Of a stretch of 23,714 bases of DNA, positions 1 through 6,095 are shown piece by piece. Origin of the DNA: a virus; IMG/VR virus record IMGVR_UViG_3300017768_000084, positions 1 through 23,714 of that record. One strand, written 5' to 3'. The notes under the pieces are model-generated. The model was not told where the DNA came from and ran no database searches. It saw nothing but the letters and a program-made list of their open reading frames with translations. How positions within the stretch are numbered: position 1 is the stretch's first letter; each line of letters starts with the position of its first letter. A program made the translations under genes and the position numbers.

Positions 1-636
1 AAAGAATTTGAGCCTGGAACGTTTAAGTATCTAAATAATGGGGAAAGTATTACTGTCCCTGACATCGATTCGCCGGACCAGCAGTTCGACATGTTTGTAA
101 AAAACAAGGTGCGACGTTTTGCGTCAGGCTTTGGCTGTTCGTATGAGACGCTGTCTCGCGACTTTAGCGACACAAACTACAGCAGCTCAAGGCTTAGCTT
201 GCTTGAGGATCGTGAGCATTGGCGTGTTGTACAGAAGTATCTGATCGATAATTTTCACATGCGGGTCTATCGCGAGTGGCTGAACTTAGCTGCGTTGAGC
301 GGTGAGTTGAATTTGCCTGATTTTGAGACAAGAAGCGATCGATATGACAATCCAAGGTGGATGCCGCGTGGCTGGAGCTGGGTTGATCCATTGAAAGAGG
401 TAAAGGCCTACCGCGAGGCGGAACAAGCTGGGTACATGACGAAGGCGCAGATTATTGCGTATTCAGGCGGTGACTATGACGACAACGTGTCTGAGCTTGC
501 GCGTGAACAGCAGCTTGCAGCTGATGCTGGCATCAAGCTAGATAAGGACTTAGATCTGACGGATGAGGATATGCAGCTGTCCTTGCTTGAATCAGAGGAG
601 CCAACACCCACTCGCCGTAAGCGGAGTAAGAAGTAA
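1..636 (+). CDS. Portal protein, lambda gpB-like (5' truncated)
   Basis: The reading frame is open from the first base, so the true start lies upstream and 211 residues of the C-terminal part are visible. The portal is the dodecameric ring at one capsid vertex through which DNA is packaged and ejected. Visible family hallmarks are an EPGTFKYLNNGE segment, then a short FASGFGCSYETLSRDFSDTN stretch followed by YSSSRLSLLE, and later RGWSWVDPLKEVKAYREAEQAGYMT, all in the order seen in lambda gpB-type portals. The protein ends in a basic tail (TRRKRSKK). Its stop codon overlaps the start of the next gene by one base (TAATG), indicating translational coupling with the protease-capsid gene. An ATG at 91 would lie inside the conserved region, so it is not the real start. 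Family assignment is from remembered pattern and is strong. Confidence 0.93.
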   Translation, partial: KEFEPGTFKYLNNGESITVPDIDSPDQQFDMFVKNKVRRFASGFGCSYETLSRDFSDTNYSSSRLSLLEDREHWRVVQKYLIDNFHMRVYREWLNLAALSGELNLPDFETRSDRYDNPRWMPRGWSWVDPLKEVKAYREAEQAGYMTKAQIIAYSGGDYDDNVSELAREQQLAADAGIKLDKDLDLTDEDMQLSLLESEEPTPTRRKRSKK

Positions 637-3137
637 TGGCAAACGTAAACGGAGTCGAAATTGATCTGATGCCTAATGAAGGCATGAGAAAAGAGGCTCA
701 GCGTTACCGGGACTGGAAAGCTGATGGTGAGGGTGGCGGCACAGATGTCGCACGGACTCGTGCCAGCCAGATTCTGAGTGGCAATGAGCTGTCAGCAGAC
801 ACGGTGATTACGATGTCGGCGTGGTTTGCCCGGCATGAGGTAGATAAGCAGGGCAAGGGGTTTAGCCCTGGAGAGGAGGGTTATCCAAGTAATGGTCGCG
901 TGGCTTGGGCTGCATGGGGCGGAGATCCGGGCAAGTCTTGGTCTGATGCTCGGGCAAAACGAATTAAAGCTGCAGAGGATCGTTCCATGTCAATCGACCA
1001 TAATGACGAAGAAGTATTGAGTTCAGACATGGAGCCTGAAGTTCAACGTGCTGCGCCTGATGCGCTGAAAGTTGGAGATTATGTCTCTTGGAACAGCTCT
1101 GGAGGCAGAGCTAGGGGGCTGATCGAGAAGGTTGTTCGTGATGGCACGATCGACGTACCTGATTCGTCATTTACCATCAATGGCACGCCTGATGACCCTG
1201 CAGCACTGATCTGCGTTTATCGCGATGGTGAAAAGACTGACACCCGTGTTGGGCATCGGTTTAGCACGTTGACCAAGATCGAGCCGATCCGTTCGCTTGT
1301 TGGCGAGCGCATGAAGAGGACTGAGGCGACTGAGATCAGGACGATCGATGACCGCACCTTTGAGTTTCCGTTCAGCTCTGAGTATCCGGTGAGTCGGTAT
1401 TTCGGTACAGAGGTGCTGAGTCACGATGATGACGCTCCTAACTTCATGCGTCTCAACGATGGTGCGCCTTTCTTGTTCAACCACAATCCAGACAAGGTGC
1501 TGGGGGTTGTCGAGCGTGCATGGCACGACAAGAAGAAGAAGCGTGGCTACGCAAAAATCCGCTTTTCGCGGTCTGAATTCGCTAAGCAGTACTTAGATGA
1601 CGTTAAAGATGGCATTTTGCGCGGTATCTCGTTTGGTTATTCAATCGACGAAGTAGAGGAAAGAGGTGAAGGAGTGGTTGCCACTAAGTGGAGCCCGCAT
1701 GAATTGTCATTAGTGTCCATTCCTGCTGACCCTACAATTGGGATTGGACGATCACTTTTATCAAAGGAGCCATCGATGCCTGAAGCCTCACAAGCTGAAG
1801 ACACTACTATTGATAACGAAGCTCCTGTTGAAAAGCAGGAAGTTCGTTCAGCGGTTCTGACCGCATCTACAAACGCTCCTCTGATGGAAGATCAAACTCC
1901 AAACCTGGAGGTGATTCGGTCGGAAGCCAGCGCCGATGGCGCAAAGGCTGAAAGGGACCGCATCGCCAAAATCACTGCATACGGTGACAAGTACCGTATG
2001 CCAGACCTGGCACAAGAACTTGTTCGGGGTGAAAAAAGCCTTGACGAGGCTCGTGCTGCTTTCCTAGAAAAAATCAGCTCTAACCAAGTGGAACAACCTA
2101 TTCGCTCCACCGATGTCACCGCCAACGATGTCGGCCTGTCCCAGAAAGAAGTCAAGCGCTTCAGCTTCGTGCGTGCGCTGAACTATCTGGCAAGTCCTGG
2201 CGATGCGACTGCACGTCGTGGAGCTGAATTTGAGATTGAGGTTGGCCTCGAAGCTGCTAAGCAGTATGAGCGCTCCTCAAACGGCATTGTTGTTCCCAAC
2301 GAAGTTCTTCGCCGTGACTTGACCGTTGGCGTTGCTGCTGATGGCGGCAACCTTGTTGACGATGTGCTGCTGGCTGGAAGCTTCATCGAGATTCTGCGTA
2401 ACAAGCTGGCGCTTGCTAACGCAGGGATGACAACGCTGACTGGCATCAACGGAAACATCTCAATTCCTCGCCAAAATTCGGCGGCCACGGCTTATTGGGT
2501 TGGCGAAAATTCTTCACCGACCGAAAGCCAGCAGGCTGTTGATCAGGTGAACCTTTCACCAAAAACTTGCGGTGCATTTGTTGACTACAGCCGTCGTCTT
2601 CTGCTGCAGTCGAGCATCGATGTTGAGTCGATGGTTCGTAATGACATCGCAGCCCAGATTGCCCTTGAGCTTGATCGCGTCGGCATCAATGGCTCTGGTT
2701 CTTCTAACCAGCCACAAGGCATCATCAACACCAGCGGAATCGGCAGCCAGTCTTTGACTGGATTCGGAACCTTTGCTGAGTACATCGGCATGGAAACTGA
2801 TGTTGCTGTTGCCAACGCTGATGCTGGCAACCTGCGTTACATCATTAACGCTTCTGCTCGTGGCGCTCTGAAGAGCACTGAGAAGGCTTCTAACACCGCT
2901 CAGTTTGTCTACGAGAATGACGAGATCAACGGTTATCCCGTGACGGTCTCGAATCAGTTGGGCAACAACGACGCCCTGTTTGGCGACTTCTCCATGTTGA
3001 TCATGGCGATGTGGTCCGGCCTGGATCTGACTGTTGATCCTTACGCTGGTGCAACCGCTGGCACCGTTCGCATCATCGCCCTGCAGGACGTTGATTTTGC
3101 GGTCAAGCAGCCTGGCGCGTTCTGCTTCGCAACCTGA
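636..3137 (+). CDS. Prohead protease-major capsid protein fusion, HK97 family
   Basis: This 833-residue polyprotein combines head maturation and shell functions. Residues about 17-110 form a small domain (RASQILSGNELSADT, FARHEVDKQGKGF) often seen in phage head proteins. Residues about 144-216 (VGDYVSWNSSGGRARG, NGTPDDPA) resemble the Hva1/DUF2945 Tudor-like fold. Residues about 228-372 are an HK97 prohead protease: candidate catalytic His283 in FNHNP and Ser332 in RGISFGYS, plus the ELSLVSIPADP motif. Residues 381-500 are a charged, partly helical region like the HK97 delta/scaffold domain. Residues about 500-833 are an HK97 gp5-type capsid protein (PRQNSAATAYWVGE, INGSGSSNQPQGI, DYSRRLLLQSS). 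In HK97 the protease and capsid are separate genes. Here no stop or frameshift separates them. The start overlaps the portal stop. An internal Shine-Dalgarno/ATG at 1763-1778 may also give free capsid protein. Domain calls are from memory of the families. Confidence 0.92.
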   Translation: MANVNGVEIDLMPNEGMRKEAQRYRDWKADGEGGGTDVARTRASQILSGNELSADTVITMSAWFARHEVDKQGKGFSPGEEGYPSNGRVAWAAWGGDPGKSWSDARAKRIKAAEDRSMSIDHNDEEVLSSDMEPEVQRAAPDALKVGDYVSWNSSGGRARGLIEKVVRDGTIDVPDSSFTINGTPDDPAALICVYRDGEKTDTRVGHRFSTLTKIEPIRSLVGERMKRTEATEIRTIDDRTFEFPFSSEYPVSRYFGTEVLSHDDDAPNFMRLNDGAPFLFNHNPDKVLGVVERAWHDKKKKRGYAKIRFSRSEFAKQYLDDVKDGILRGISFGYSIDEVEERGEGVVATKWSPHELSLVSIPADPTIGIGRSLLSKEPSMPEASQAEDTTIDNEAPVEKQEVRSAVLTASTNAPLMEDQTPNLEVIRSEASADGAKAERDRIAKITAYGDKYRMPDLAQELVRGEKSLDEARAAFLEKISSNQVEQPIRSTDVTANDVGLSQKEVKRFSFVRALNYLASPGDATARRGAEFEIEVGLEAAKQYERSSNGIVVPNEVLRRDLTVGVAADGGNLVDDVLLAGSFIEILRNKLALANAGMTTLTGINGNISIPRQNSAATAYWVGENSSPTESQQAVDQVNLSPKTCGAFVDYSRRLLLQSSIDVESMVRNDIAAQIALELDRVGINGSGSSNQPQGIINTSGIGSQSLTGFGTFAEYIGMETDVAVANADAGNLRYIINASARGALKSTEKASNTAQFVYENDEINGYPVTVSNQLGNNDALFGDFSMLIMAMWSGLDLTVDPYAGATAGTVRIIALQDVDFAVKQPGAFCFAT
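974..989 (+). promoter_or_regulatory. Possible internal ribosome binding site before Met118 of the protease-capsid fusion
   Basis: AGAGGA (974-979) stands 7 bases before an in-frame ATG at 987. Initiation here would remove the first N-terminal accessory domain and yield a 716-residue product. The ATG lies in a linker between domains, which fits. The Shine-Dalgarno match could still be chance in a purine-rich coding stretch, so this is weaker than the site at 1763. Confidence 0.3.
1763..1778 (+). promoter_or_regulatory. Internal ribosome binding site and ATG for stand-alone capsid protein
   Basis: AAAGGAG (1763-1769), then a 6-base spacer and an ATG at 1776, in frame with the fusion gene. The ATG encodes Met381, exactly between the protease domain and the delta/capsid region. 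Translation from it would give a 453-residue product, a size that fits an HK97-type capsid protein with its N-terminal delta domain. Lambda C/Nu3 is the known precedent for an in-frame internal start in a head protease gene. That this site is used is an inference. Confidence 0.65.
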
Positions 3138-3322
3138 TGAAGGTTGAGATCCTAAGGGCAGTGATGATTTCCGGTGAGCCTGCGAAAGCAGGCTCCATTT
3201 TGGAGATCGATGACAGTGATGCAATGACCCTGATTGGTCTTCGCAAAGCTGTTAAGTACAAAGAGGAAGAGGCCCCCTCTTGTCCCCCTAAAAAACCAAC
3301 TACTAAGAGGACCAAGCCATGA
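3137..3322 (+). CDS. Small conserved phage head-region protein
   Basis: A 61-residue protein that directly follows the capsid gene, sharing one base with its stop (TGATG). Its N-terminal half has the pattern 'GEPAKAGSILEIDDSDAMTL' followed by 'IGLRKAVKY', which resembles short phage proteins commonly found beside capsid genes, with a KAG-hydrophobic-acidic turn and an LIGxxKA helix. The C-terminus is a Lys/Pro/Thr-rich tail (PKKPTTKRTKP) that is probably disordered. No catalytic motif or membrane segment is visible. The gene overlaps the next start as ATGA. Its function is unknown; a minor head or connector-region role is suggested only by position. Confidence 0.75.
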   Translation: MKVEILRAVMISGEPAKAGSILEIDDSDAMTLIGLRKAVKYKEEEAPSCPPKKPTTKRTKP

Positions 3323-3696
3323 GCGTTGGAAACACCAGACGGACATTAACTGTCTTGTCTTTTGCTCCAAATGATGTTGTCACTGCAACTGGCAACAAGA
3401 CAGGCGTTGACCTTCTTGATTATGAGGGTGACATCACCTTGATCTTGGATGCTGAGGCTGGTGGTTCTGGCATCACCTACGCAGTCAAGGTCCAAGATTC
3501 TGCTGACAACAGCACTTTTGCGGATGTGACTGACGCTGCCTTTACTACTACGACGGCTAACACCGCGTTAGTAGAGACTCTTATCGTCAACAGCGATGAG
3601 ATTAAGCGCTATGCGCGTGTTGTTATCACGGTTGCTGGTGGCAGTGGTGCGGGCGCAGTTAGCGTCACTGGTTTAGGACGCAAGAAGTACAACTGA
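3319..3696 (+). CDS. Putative capsid decoration or minor head protein
   Basis: A 125-residue, beta-rich protein of low charge with Thr/Val/Gly-rich strands (VKVQDSADNSTFADVTD, RYARVVITVAGGSG) and a C-terminal GRKKYN. The pattern resembles small phage structural proteins encoded just after the major capsid gene, often decoration or head-stabilising proteins. A strong Shine-Dalgarno (AAGAGGA, 3305-3311) lies 7 bases before the ATG, inside the 3' end of the preceding gene, and the start overlaps that gene's stop as ATGA. It is the last gene before a strong intrinsic terminator, so it probably shares the high expression of the capsid gene. The structural role is inferred from composition and position, not from a recognised motif. 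Confidence 0.8.
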   Translation: MSVGNTRRTLTVLSFAPNDVVTATGNKTGVDLLDYEGDITLILDAEAGGSGITYAVKVQDSADNSTFADVTDAAFTTTTANTALVETLIVNSDEIKRYARVVITVAGGSGAGAVSVTGLGRKKYN

Positions 3697-3708
3697 TCAC
3701 TGATCTGT

Positions 3709-3733
3709 GCCCCCGGACATCCGGGGGCTTTTT
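3709..3733 (+). terminator. Intrinsic terminator after the capsid genes
   Basis: GCCCCCGG (3709-3716), a 4-base loop ACAT, CCGGGGGC (3721-3728), then TTTTT (3729-3733). The stem is a perfect 8-bp GC-only helix. It sits between the decoration-like gene and the head-tail joining gene, and its T-run ends only 3 bases before the next ATG. Confidence 0.88.
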
Positions 3734-3736
3734 ACT

Positions 3737-4027
3737 ATGGCAATTTCTTTTGAAGAAGACCTTGATGCTTTTTTCGACACGCCTGGCTTTACGGTGTCTG
3801 TGGCTTCTAGCGCCGCCAGCGGAGTTGGATACTTGGATTCTCCAAGTGAGATTATTGCAGACGGAGTAATATTGACTACTGATTATAGCGTGGTTGTCAA
3901 AACTTCAACTTTCTCCACAATAAAGAATGGAGATGCAATGAATGTTGATGGTATTGATTACACGGTAAGGGAGCCAATGCTGCTCGACGACGGTAAGCTG
4001 ATGCGCATAATGCTAATGAAGGACTAA
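3737..4027 (+). CDS. Head-tail joining protein, lambda gpFII-like
   Basis: A 96-residue protein starting MAISFEEDLDAFFDTPGF, a typical opening for phage head-tail joining (connector) proteins in which an acidic helix with a 'DAFF' core precedes a small beta barrel. Towards the C-terminus, IKNGDAMNVDGIDYTVREP matches the recurrent 'v.GD.l.vdG..Y.V.....D' pattern of that family. It would bind beneath the portal ring and form the interface to which the tail docks. I chose ATG 3737 because the upstream GTG at 3707 would place the terminator hairpin inside the coding region. The only purine-rich upstream block is the GGGGG of the terminator's right arm, so initiation may be sensitive to that hairpin. 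Assignment rests on pattern and gene order. Confidence 0.8.
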   Translation: MAISFEEDLDAFFDTPGFTVSVASSAASGVGYLDSPSEIIADGVILTTDYSVVVKTSTFSTIKNGDAMNVDGIDYTVREPMLLDDGKLMRIMLMKD

Positions 4028-4171
4028 GTGGACAAGCGTTCTTTCGACAACTGGCATCGTTTGAAAGAAAGTTTGGAGAGAGAGGGCAAGACAGACTCGT
4101 TCTACTACAAGCGTGCGTGTTACATCGTCCAGAATGGTCGTGATCCTGGATTGAAGATGCCAAGGCCATGA
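4028..4171 (+). CDS. Small hypothetical protein, 47 residues
   Basis: A short ORF with a GTG start immediately abutting the preceding stop (TAA then GTG). An AAGGA (4019-4023) lies 4 bases upstream, and the stop overlaps the next ATG as ATGA, so it fits the coupled architecture of the module exactly. The protein is charged and probably helical (FDNWHRLKESLEREGKTDSF, then YYKRACYIVQNGRDP). The 'GKTDSFYYKRA' stretch resembles tiny proteins found at this place in other marine phage tail modules. No domain or function is recognised. The abutting start and overlapping stop support it as a real gene. Confidence 0.68.
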   Translation: MDKRSFDNWHRLKESLEREGKTDSFYYKRACYIVQNGRDPGLKMPRP

Positions 4172-4593
4172 CGACAAAAAGGGAAAACATCCTGGCTGCG
4201 ATCAAGACAGCACTTGCCAATACCACTGGTGTCGGCACTCGGATTTATCGCAGCCGCGTTGAGCCATTGGCTAGAGCCGAGTCGCCAGCGATTGTGGTTG
4301 AGCCACTGTCTGACACGCCAGTTCAGGCCACGAGTTTGCCAACGCTGGACTGGACCTTGCGCGTAAGAATCAGCGTCATCGAGAGGGCTACGGTGCCTGA
4401 TCAGGCTGCTGATGACACAATTGAAAGCCTGCATTCCAAGATGATGGCTGACTTGACCTTGGGTGGCTATGCGATTGATGTGCAGCCGGCTCAGACAAGT
4501 TTTCAGCTGCTTGAGGCCGATCAGCCTGCTGGCGTGATTTTCTGCGAGTATGAAATCAAGTACCGAACTGAGGTCAATGATCTGACGCAGTAA
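4168..4593 (+). CDS. Putative tail terminator / tail completion protein
   Basis: A 141-residue protein lying between the head-tail joining gene and the tail tube gene, where lambda-like phages carry the tail terminator (gpU) and completion (gpZ) genes. Visible patterns are an N-terminal helix (RENILAAIKTALANTTGV), then RIYRSRVEPLARAESPAIVV, a beta strand LDWTLRVRISVIER, a helix IESLHSKMMADLTLGGYAID and a terminal strand CEYEIKYRTEVNDLT. This alpha/beta order is common in phage tail terminator-like proteins, which cap the finished tube before it joins the head. The start overlaps the previous stop by 4 bases. The exact family is not certain; a tail completion role is also possible. Confidence 0.75.
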   Translation: MTTKRENILAAIKTALANTTGVGTRIYRSRVEPLARAESPAIVVEPLSDTPVQATSLPTLDWTLRVRISVIERATVPDQAADDTIESLHSKMMADLTLGGYAIDVQPAQTSFQLLEADQPAGVIFCEYEIKYRTEVNDLTQ

Positions 4594-4622
4594 CCTGAAC
4601 CTAAGCAGTCTCTGGAATTAAC

Positions 4623-4796
4623 ATGGCAGATGAACACCGTGGTGAAGGCGGGAGCTACCTGCTGGACCCGGAAACGGGCGAGCGTACTTTAATCAAGCGC
4701 ACGCTTCCACCAACACCATCACAGGAAACAACCGATGGCCCTGCTACTGCGGAAACGCCTGATCCTGCTGGAGACGGAGTCGACTTACGGGACTGA
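4623..4796 (+). CDS. Small hypothetical protein overlapping the tail tube gene
   Basis: A 57-residue ORF starting MADEHRGEGGSYLLDPETGE and continuing RTLIKRTLPPTPSQ. The 'GGSYLLDPETGERTLIKRT' pattern resembles small conserved proteins encoded before the tail tube gene in other phages. Its last 62 bases overlap the tube gene in another frame, and the C-terminal half (Pro/Thr/Asp-rich) is probably disordered, as expected for a region constrained by an overlapping frame. It fills the otherwise empty gap between the terminator-like protein gene and the tube gene. There is no good Shine-Dalgarno. Function is unknown. Confidence 0.6.
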   Translation: MADEHRGEGGSYLLDPETGERTLIKRTLPPTPSQETTDGPATAETPDPAGDGVDLRD

Positions 4797-5670
4797 TCCA
4801 ACTCCAACTGGAGTAGACGCTGTCCTCGTAAGGGACCTAAATATCACGCCTCAGCAGAGTGATGCAGTCAGTCGTGATCTGATCCGTCCATACCTTGGCG
4901 CGTCTGAGCAACTGCTAGCAAACACTCGTGTTGAATGCACGTTTAGCGTTGAGCTGGCTGGTTCTGGTGCGGCTGGCACAGCGCCTAGATATGGCAAGGC
5001 CCTTAAGGCCTGTGGTCTTAGTGAAACTGTTGTTAGCAGCACTTCAGTCACTTATGCGCCAGTCAGCTCTTCTTTTGATAGCGTCACCATTCACTACAAC
5101 ATCGATGGTGTGCGTCACAAGGTGACTGGCGCTCGTGGGACATTTACTCTGAATGCCTCCGTTTCAGAGATTCCAACGATCGACTTCACGTTTACTGGAA
5201 TCTATAACGCACCTGATGACTCTGCTTTGCCGTCAATCACTTACGGTGATCAGGCTAATCCGTTGATCTTCAAAAACGGCAATAGCACTAGCTTTCAGCT
5301 ACTGTCTTATGCCGGTGCCTTGTCTAGCGTTAGCGTCGACATGGGCAATGAGATCATTTATCGGGAGTTGATCGGCGGCACTAAGGAAAGCCTGTTGACC
5401 GACCGTAGCGTCAATGGGTCTGTGACTTTAGAAGCTGTGCTGATGGCAACAAAAGACTATTTCGCTGCAGCCTTGGTTGACACAAGCCTTGGGAACCTTC
5501 AGTTCACGCATGGCACTGCCGCTGGAAACATCGTGCAGTTCACATCTACTCGTGTAGATATTGGTGATGTCTCCTATGAGGATCAAGATGGCATTGCGAT
5601 GTTGGCGATTCCTTACACCTGTGTGCCAAGCACTAGTGGTAATGATGAGATGTCATTGATTTACACCTGA
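4735..5670 (+). CDS. Major tail tube protein
   Basis: A 311-residue protein opening with 'LLETESTYGTDPTPTGVDAV' and then 'LVRDLNITPQQSDAVSRDLI', a distinctive start of siphovirus tail tube proteins (Phage_tube_2-like). The rest is beta-rich with low charge: repeated strands such as VECTFSVELAGSG, ARGTFTLNASVSEIPTIDFT and NGSVTLEAVLMAT, consistent with a tube fold that stacks as hexameric rings around the tape measure. AGGA (4723-4726) lies 8 bases before the ATG. Upstream it overlaps a small ORF by 62 bases. It is followed directly by a strong terminator, in keeping with a product needed in large copy number. A C-terminal extra domain is possible given the length compared with gpV-type cores, but is not separately recognised. 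Confidence 0.9.
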   Translation: MALLLRKRLILLETESTYGTDPTPTGVDAVLVRDLNITPQQSDAVSRDLIRPYLGASEQLLANTRVECTFSVELAGSGAAGTAPRYGKALKACGLSETVVSSTSVTYAPVSSSFDSVTIHYNIDGVRHKVTGARGTFTLNASVSEIPTIDFTFTGIYNAPDDSALPSITYGDQANPLIFKNGNSTSFQLLSYAGALSSVSVDMGNEIIYRELIGGTKESLLTDRSVNGSVTLEAVLMATKDYFAAALVDTSLGNLQFTHGTAAGNIVQFTSTRVDIGDVSYEDQDGIAMLAIPYTCVPSTSGNDEMSLIYT

Positions 5671-5682
5671 TTGACGGCACGA

Positions 5683-5709
5683 GGGAGCCTTTGCAGGCTC
5701 CCTTTTTTT
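5683..5709 (+). terminator. Intrinsic terminator after the tail tube gene
   Basis: GGGAGCC (5683-5689), loop TTTGCA, GGCTCCC (5696-5702), then seven T (5703-5709). It is a perfect 7-bp stem with a strong U-tract, 12 bases after the tube gene stop. Confidence 0.9.
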
Positions 5710-5712
5710 GTG

Positions 5713-5729
5713 TAAGCTGAACCAGCTTA
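5713..5729 (+). repeat. Perfect inverted repeat before the tail chaperone gene
   Basis: TAAGCTG (5713-5719), AAC, CAGCTTA (5723-5729): 7-bp arms with a 3-base centre. It begins 3 bases after the terminator T-run and ends 12 bases before the GTG start. No T-run follows, so it is not a terminator. It could be a mRNA 5' hairpin after processing or an operator-like site; function is unknown. Confidence 0.6.
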
Positions 5730-5741
5730 TGCATTTATTTC

Positions 5742-6068
5742 GTGGCTTTTGTTCGTAAAAAGGTTTCTACCGTTAAATGGCCTGTAAAAGTTGAAGAGCC
5801 AGCAGACGGCGGCACCTTTGACACCTCAACGTTTACTGCAGTGTTCAAGCGCTTGCCTCGCTCAAAATTTGAGAAGCTAGCTGATCGCGGTGAACTGGAC
5901 CTTCTTCAGGCAATCATGGTGGGCTGGGAGGAAATCCAGGATGAAACTGGTAAGGCCGTGACTTTTACGCAAGCAGCACTGAAAGAGTTTGCTGATGACC
6001 CTTACTGGATTCGCGGTGTTTTGAATGCTTATACAGAAACTTACAAAGGGGGTGAGCTGGGAAACTAG
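5742..6068 (+). CDS. Tail assembly chaperone, lambda gpG-like (0 frame)
   Basis: A 108-residue protein between the tube and tape measure genes, the usual position of the G/GT tail assembly chaperones, which coat the tape measure during tube assembly and are absent from the finished tail. The N-terminus (FVRKKVSTVKWPVKVEEPAD) followed by a 'FTAVFKRLPRSKFEKL' strand and helix is typical of this family. GTG at 5742 is the only plausible start: an in-frame stop lies at 5718-5720 and no ATG intervenes. No Shine-Dalgarno is visible. The last sense codons are GGA AAC, directly before TAG, and form part of a canonical -1 slippery heptamer, so a fraction of ribosomes should extend it into the following frame (225-residue product). 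Confidence 0.88.
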   Translation: MAFVRKKVSTVKWPVKVEEPADGGTFDTSTFTAVFKRLPRSKFEKLADRGELDLLQAIMVGWEEIQDETGKAVTFTQAALKEFADDPYWIRGVLNAYTETYKGGELGN

Positions 6069-6095
6069 AGGCTGTCGCCGAGTACTGGGCGACAG
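6059..6095 (+). promoter_or_regulatory. Programmed -1 ribosomal frameshift signal
   Basis: The slippery heptamer G_GGA_AAC lies at 6059-6065 with codon phasing exactly as needed, and the 0-frame stop TAG follows at 6066. After a 6-base spacer comes a perfect 8-bp stem: CTGTCGCC (6072-6079), 8-base loop, GGCGACAG (6088-6095). The -1 frame is open only from 6056, so slippage must occur in the 10-base window 6056-6065, which the heptamer fills. A weak pseudoknot is possible because GTAC in the loop (6082-6085) could pair with GTAC at 6099-6102. Confidence 0.93.

Noticed and set aside
2556-3224. 222-codon minus-strand ORF opposite the capsid gene
   Set aside because: It lies entirely antisense to strongly coding sequence, has low-complexity composition with no recognisable domain, and there is no other minus-strand gene or promoter.
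3707-4027. GTG start at 3707 for the head-tail joining protein
   Set aside because: It would put the whole terminator hairpin inside the coding sequence and add ten residues unlike the family start. ATG 3737 gives the expected N-terminus.
5708-5733. Possible promoter (TTGTGT and TATGCA) after the tube terminator
   Set aside because: The spacing is only 14 bases, the -35 match is poor and overlaps the terminator T-run. The inverted repeat explains the region at least as well.
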